Below are positions 60,586 to 64,000 of a stretch of 64,000 nucleotides of DNA, one piece after another. Below the pieces are notes generated by a model that saw only the letters and a list, made by a program, of their open reading frames with translations, did no database searches and was not told the origin of the DNA. The translations under genes and the position numbers were made by a program. How positions within the stretch are numbered: position 1 is the first letter of the stretch; each line of letters starts with the position of its first letter. Source of the DNA: Oikopleura dioica (taxonomy: Eukaryota; Chordata; Appendicularia; Copelata; Oikopleuridae); assembly GCA_907165135.1 (NCBI GenBank), contig OU015566.1, positions 64,501 through 128,500 on the forward strand, given 5' to 3'.

Positions 60586-61708
60586 ATAGTGACCATGCCA
60601 AGCGACACGAATCTTCAATCAAAGGTACAAAAAAATGCCGGAGGAACTTCTTTTTCAGCATTTTCCCTCTCTTAATCCGAGACAGTTTTTTCGACCCAAT
60701 ATGCTTCCGTTTGAATTTTTAAATTCTAAAAATAGTTTGAGCGATAAGATTAAGGCGATGCGAAAAATTTTTGAAAAATCAATCCAGGATCATGGACGGG
60801 AAAATGAGAAATCAAATCTGATCAAGCAGTTTGAGCGAGCTGCTGTTGATTGCATCCGTAATAATTGCTCTCACGATTTCTTGAACAATTATTCTAGAGA
60901 AATGAGTAGCCTTGAAAATGTTGAGTCAACTTTTGAATTTCTCGAGTCTCTTTTCGGCTCTGAAACTGAGGAGGAAAAAAAGGAGCGCGCGTCGATGGAG
61001 CTTGAAAAATTGACAAGGCGAACAGATATGAATGAGAAATTTTCATCCTTTATTCAAAGAATCAAAACTGTTGCTCAAATGATTTCGGACAAGCCCGATG
61101 CCATTAATTTTATCGTAGATGATCATTTCTCAAAAAATCTCGAGCCCGCGAATCGTGCATTTCTTAGAGATCACGGTTACAGTAAAAAAGCAACTGCTGA
61201 GATTGTTTCATTTCTTGATTCCCGCGAAAGATACTTGAATGTAAATATTTCTGCAGTTCAGTCAAACGAATTGTCGCATTTTGTTGATAAAACAAGTGAA
61301 TTGCTGGAGTCAAAATTGAGCCAAATGGAAGCGGTTTATGAGAAACGAGCTGCTGATTTTAGTGCAAGTATTGATAAATTGACTGCGACAGTCGCTAAAC
61401 TCGAACTTGAGAAAAATAACTTGCGCCAAAATTTTCAGGCCCCTATTCAAAATCAGAATCAAGCGAATGCGGCTCCAGGACTTCCTCCTCAGTTTAATAG
61501 CTTTTGGAATCCTCAATTTGGGAATCAGAGTCAGATGGGAGGATTTGCCCCGCGGCCAACAGCATTTTGTTTCAATTGTAGACAATATGGTCATTTTAAA
61601 TCCCGTTGCCCGAGAATCAAATGCTTCGAATGTCAAAAACTTGGGCACATTAGCCGTTTTTGCCCAGAAAAATCTGCAAAAGAAGGAGTCAGCAACTCAA
61701 AAAACTAG
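60586..61708 (+). pseudogene. gag: Element G Gag, start codon lost and N-terminal frameshift
   Basis: At the LTR junction the sequence is A|TAGTGACC rather than A|TGGTGACC, so the normal ATG is ATA. The next ATG (60595) is out of frame with the body because of an A-run near 60627-60633 with one extra A. The main body is open from an ATG at 60635 (357 residues, starting at MPEELLF) and has all expected parts: RQFFRPNML, SHDFLNNYSREMS, the coiled-coil-like region, and zinc knuckles CFNC... and CFEC.... Translation from 60635 would lose only about 20 N-terminal residues, so partial function is conceivable. Confidence 0.86.
61699..61705 (+). promoter_or_regulatory. -1 ribosomal frameshift slippery site A AAA AAC (element G)
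   Basis: Gag frame reads TCA AAA AAC TAG, as in F. Pol follows in the -1 frame. Confidence 0.87.
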
Positions 61709-64000
61709 AACGAGAGCCCGATTCTGACCAAATTTGGGTTCCTCAGATTTCTGTAAATAACGTAGGACAGCAATTTTTTGTTAATGTAAATATTTTTAAC
61801 AGTCACGTGCGGTGTCTTGTAGACACAGGCGCCCAAATAAATATTATTTGTCACAAATACATCCCAAAAAACATAAAAATTGAAAAAACAAAAATAAATG
61901 TCGTTAACTATTCCGGTGGGAAAATTGATATTATCGGAAAGGTTGTAGCCGAGATAGTTATCGACGAAAAAATAAATGGTAAATCGACTTTTTACGTAGT
62001 TACAAATGATTTTTGCCCGATTTTTGGTGTTCCAGCGCTCATTGATAATGAATTACTTATTAACCTTAAACGTAAACGCTTAATAAAAATCGGACCTGTG
62101 GAAAGATTTGCCCGTTTAAATGAAGTAACTGTAAATTCCTCAGTAAGTGACAATCAAGAAGTGCAGATTTATTTAGAGGATGAGCCTTATAATGCGTTAT
62201 CAAAAGAAACATTTTCATTCAGGCCAAAGTCGGAAACGATAATTGATCTTCATGTTCAAAATTTGGCATCAACGAAAAATCTTTTCTTTGAACATTCAAA
62301 TTTAGGAGATTCAAAATTGCAATTGATTCCAAGTTTTCAGACCGTTGATAGTGATTCCCCTATTTTTCGATGTCTTGTTATTAATCCTACTGATAGTAAT
62401 ATTAAAATCCACGCTGGTACAATTTACGTTAAACTCGAAGAGGTTGTCGAGATTGCGAGAATAAAGAAAACGAGGAATAAAAATCTTGACAACCTTGAGG
62501 TTGGGCCAATTGAATCACACTCGGTTAAAAGTAAATTTGACGCTCTTACTGATGAATTTTCATTTCTTTTTTTGGACAACGATGATCCGCTCCCCGCGTG
62601 TAATCTTGAAAAATTTTCGATTAAAACTGAGTCAAAACATCCGATTGCGGTTGCCCCATACAGGACTCCATTCAGTCTTAGAAATGAAATGTGGACGATG
62701 TTAAAACGGGATATGAAAAATGATATAATAGAACGATGTTCAAGTCCATGGAATTCCCCTTGTTTGTTAGTTCGAAAAAAGGATGGCACATATCGGTTAG
62801 TGATCGATTTTCGGCAATTGAATAATGTGACTTATCAACAGCATCATCCTTTGCCGAATCTCGAAGATAGTCTTTCTTATCTAGAGAAAAGCAGAATTTT
62901 CAGTTCATTAGATTTGATAAAAGGATTTTACCAAGTTTTAATCGAAGAAGATTCTAAGGATAAAACGGCTTTTAGTTGTGAATTTGGTCAATTTAGATTT
63001 AAGAGAATGCCGATGGGCGCGAAAAATAGCCCATCTCATTTTATGCGAATAATGGACAAGGTTTTAATGGGCACAGAAAAGACGCAAATCCTTGCGTACA
63101 TGGACGATCTTCTTTGCCATAGTGTAACCGAGGAGGATCATCTTCTCTGTCTCCGAAAATTTTTTACTATTTGTAGCGCTAATAATCTTCGAATTCATTC
63201 AAGAAAGGCACTATTTTTTCAAAAAACAGTTACTTTTTGCGGGTATGTGATAAGTAGCGGAAACGTTTACCCATCACGAGATAAGATTAAGGCCATCGAG
63301 AATTTAACTATTCCGAAGTCGAAAGAACAAGCTCAAAGTCTTTTTGGACTTTTAAATTTTCATAGACGATTTATAAATAACTTTGCAGCAATCGCGTTGC
63401 CAATTACAAAAACCTATCGAAAAAATTTTTGCTGGACCGATGAAGCATCAGATGCACTCAACACGCTCAAAAAATTAATTTGTGATAATTCGCTAAAATT
63501 AAAAATTGCCCCATCGGACGGAGGGTTATTTGTGCTCGAGACAGACGCTAGTAATTATGGATATGGAGGGGTTTTATATATCTGCGAGCAAAATAATAAT
63601 CAGGAATCGCACTTTCATAATTCTGACTGTCTCTTACCGGTTATGTATAACAGTGGTAATTTTAATCAATCTCAGGTTAATTATACAATCATTGAAAAAG
63701 AGCTTCTTTCAGCAAAACTTTGCATGGAAAAATGGTCGGTTTATTTAGCATGTCGTGAATTTCATTGGATTACGGATAATAACAATATAAAATATATTAA
63801 AACCCTTCGTACTTGTAATCAAAAATTAGCCAGATGGATAACCGATTTACAGTCATTTTCATTTCGAGTCATTAGTAAATCATCGAGCAAAATGAAAGTT
63901 AGTGATTATCTTAGCCGTCATTCAGTGTCTAATCTTACGATTAATGCAATAAAACTAAATGAAAATCGTTTTCTTGAGCTTCAAAAGCTTGATTCTACCC
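61705..64000 (+). CDS. pol: Element G Pol (protease, RT, RNase H), partial
   Basis: Open in the -1 frame of gag to the window end, with no stop noticed in the parts translated. Protease LVDTGAQIN (Asp codon 61822); INLKRKR spacer; FRPKSETIIDLHV; RT RLVIDFRQLN, MPMG and YMDD (63097-63108); RNase H ETDAS, IIEKELL and ITDNN; then KVSDYLSRHS near 63895. Integrase and tail would lie beyond the window. Closest to B and F. Confidence 0.9.

Larger units (their letters stand above)
59541..60586 (+). repeat. Element G 5' LTR
   Basis: 1046 bp, TAATAT to GTATCA. The R/U5-like half matches B and F (CCGC-ATT-GCGG mini-stem, hairpin I, CAACGAC-rich tract, hairpin II, acceptor-like TTTCGCAAG). The upstream part lacks the CGTACGCG and CAAAGGCAC boxes and instead holds a long inverted repeat at 59665-59732. 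Confidence 0.92.
59541..64000 (+). mobile_element. Element G: Ty3/Gypsy-type LTR retrotransposon, truncated by window end
   Basis: Plus strand, same clade as B and F. Starts TAATAT directly in satellite; 5' LTR 59541-60586, gag, and pol to the window end. Its 3' LTR and target duplication partner lie outside. The gag start codon is mutated and the gag N-terminus has an extra A; pol is open. Confidence 0.93.

Noticed and set aside
1-64000. Host protein-coding or tRNA/rRNA genes between the elements
   Set aside because: After the elements are removed, the remaining sequence is entirely satellite monomers in one orientation.

Overview
This 64 kb window is eukaryotic repeat DNA with no recognisable host gene. 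Every base falls into one of two classes. The first is a head-to-tail AT-rich satellite with a monomer of about 171-172 bp: seven stretches, about 11.2 kb, all in the same orientation. The second is LTR retrotransposon DNA inserted into that satellite, about 52.8 kb. Standard stop codons, splice-like signals, Gag-Pol elements with 5-bp target duplications and a nucleosome-sized satellite suggest a centromeric or pericentromeric region of a eukaryote, probably an animal. The species cannot be told from the sequence.

Layout: element A (minus strand, cut by the window start) 1-5245; satellite 5246-6329; element B (+) 6330-14268; satellite 14269-15485; element C (+) 15486-25121; satellite 25122-26137; element D (-) 26138-34479; satellite 34480-37503; a solo LTR 37504-38798; satellite 38799-40092; element E (-) 40093-48112; satellite 48113-48848; element F (+) 48849-56702; satellite 56703-59540; element G (+, cut by the window end) 59541-64000. 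Six insertions (B, C, D, solo LTR, E, F) have exact 5-bp target duplications. Removing each insertion plus one duplication copy restores the satellite in register.

The elements are Ty3/Gypsy-type (protease, reverse transcriptase, RNase H, integrase with a GPY/F motif). They form at least four related families: A+C, B+F+G, D, and E plus the solo LTR. Gag has a helical capsid-like region and two CCHC zinc knuckles. Pol is read in the -1 frame through a classical slippery heptamer at the very end of gag. Pol carries a long acidic tail ending in a conserved domain of about 130 residues with SAP-like helical repeats. There is no env and no chromodomain. F looks fully intact. A and G have open pol frames as far as they are visible. 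B, C, D and E carry identified breaks.

The least ordinary features are: (1) the gag start codon is built from the last base of the LTR plus the TGG of the primer-binding site; (2) the LTR leader carries two RNA hairpins conserved across families by compensatory change, one just before a candidate splice donor and the other inside the predicted leader intron; (3) all eight insertions lie in satellite and none lies in another element, which suggests satellite-targeted integration; (4) the satellite shows higher-order repeat organisation.
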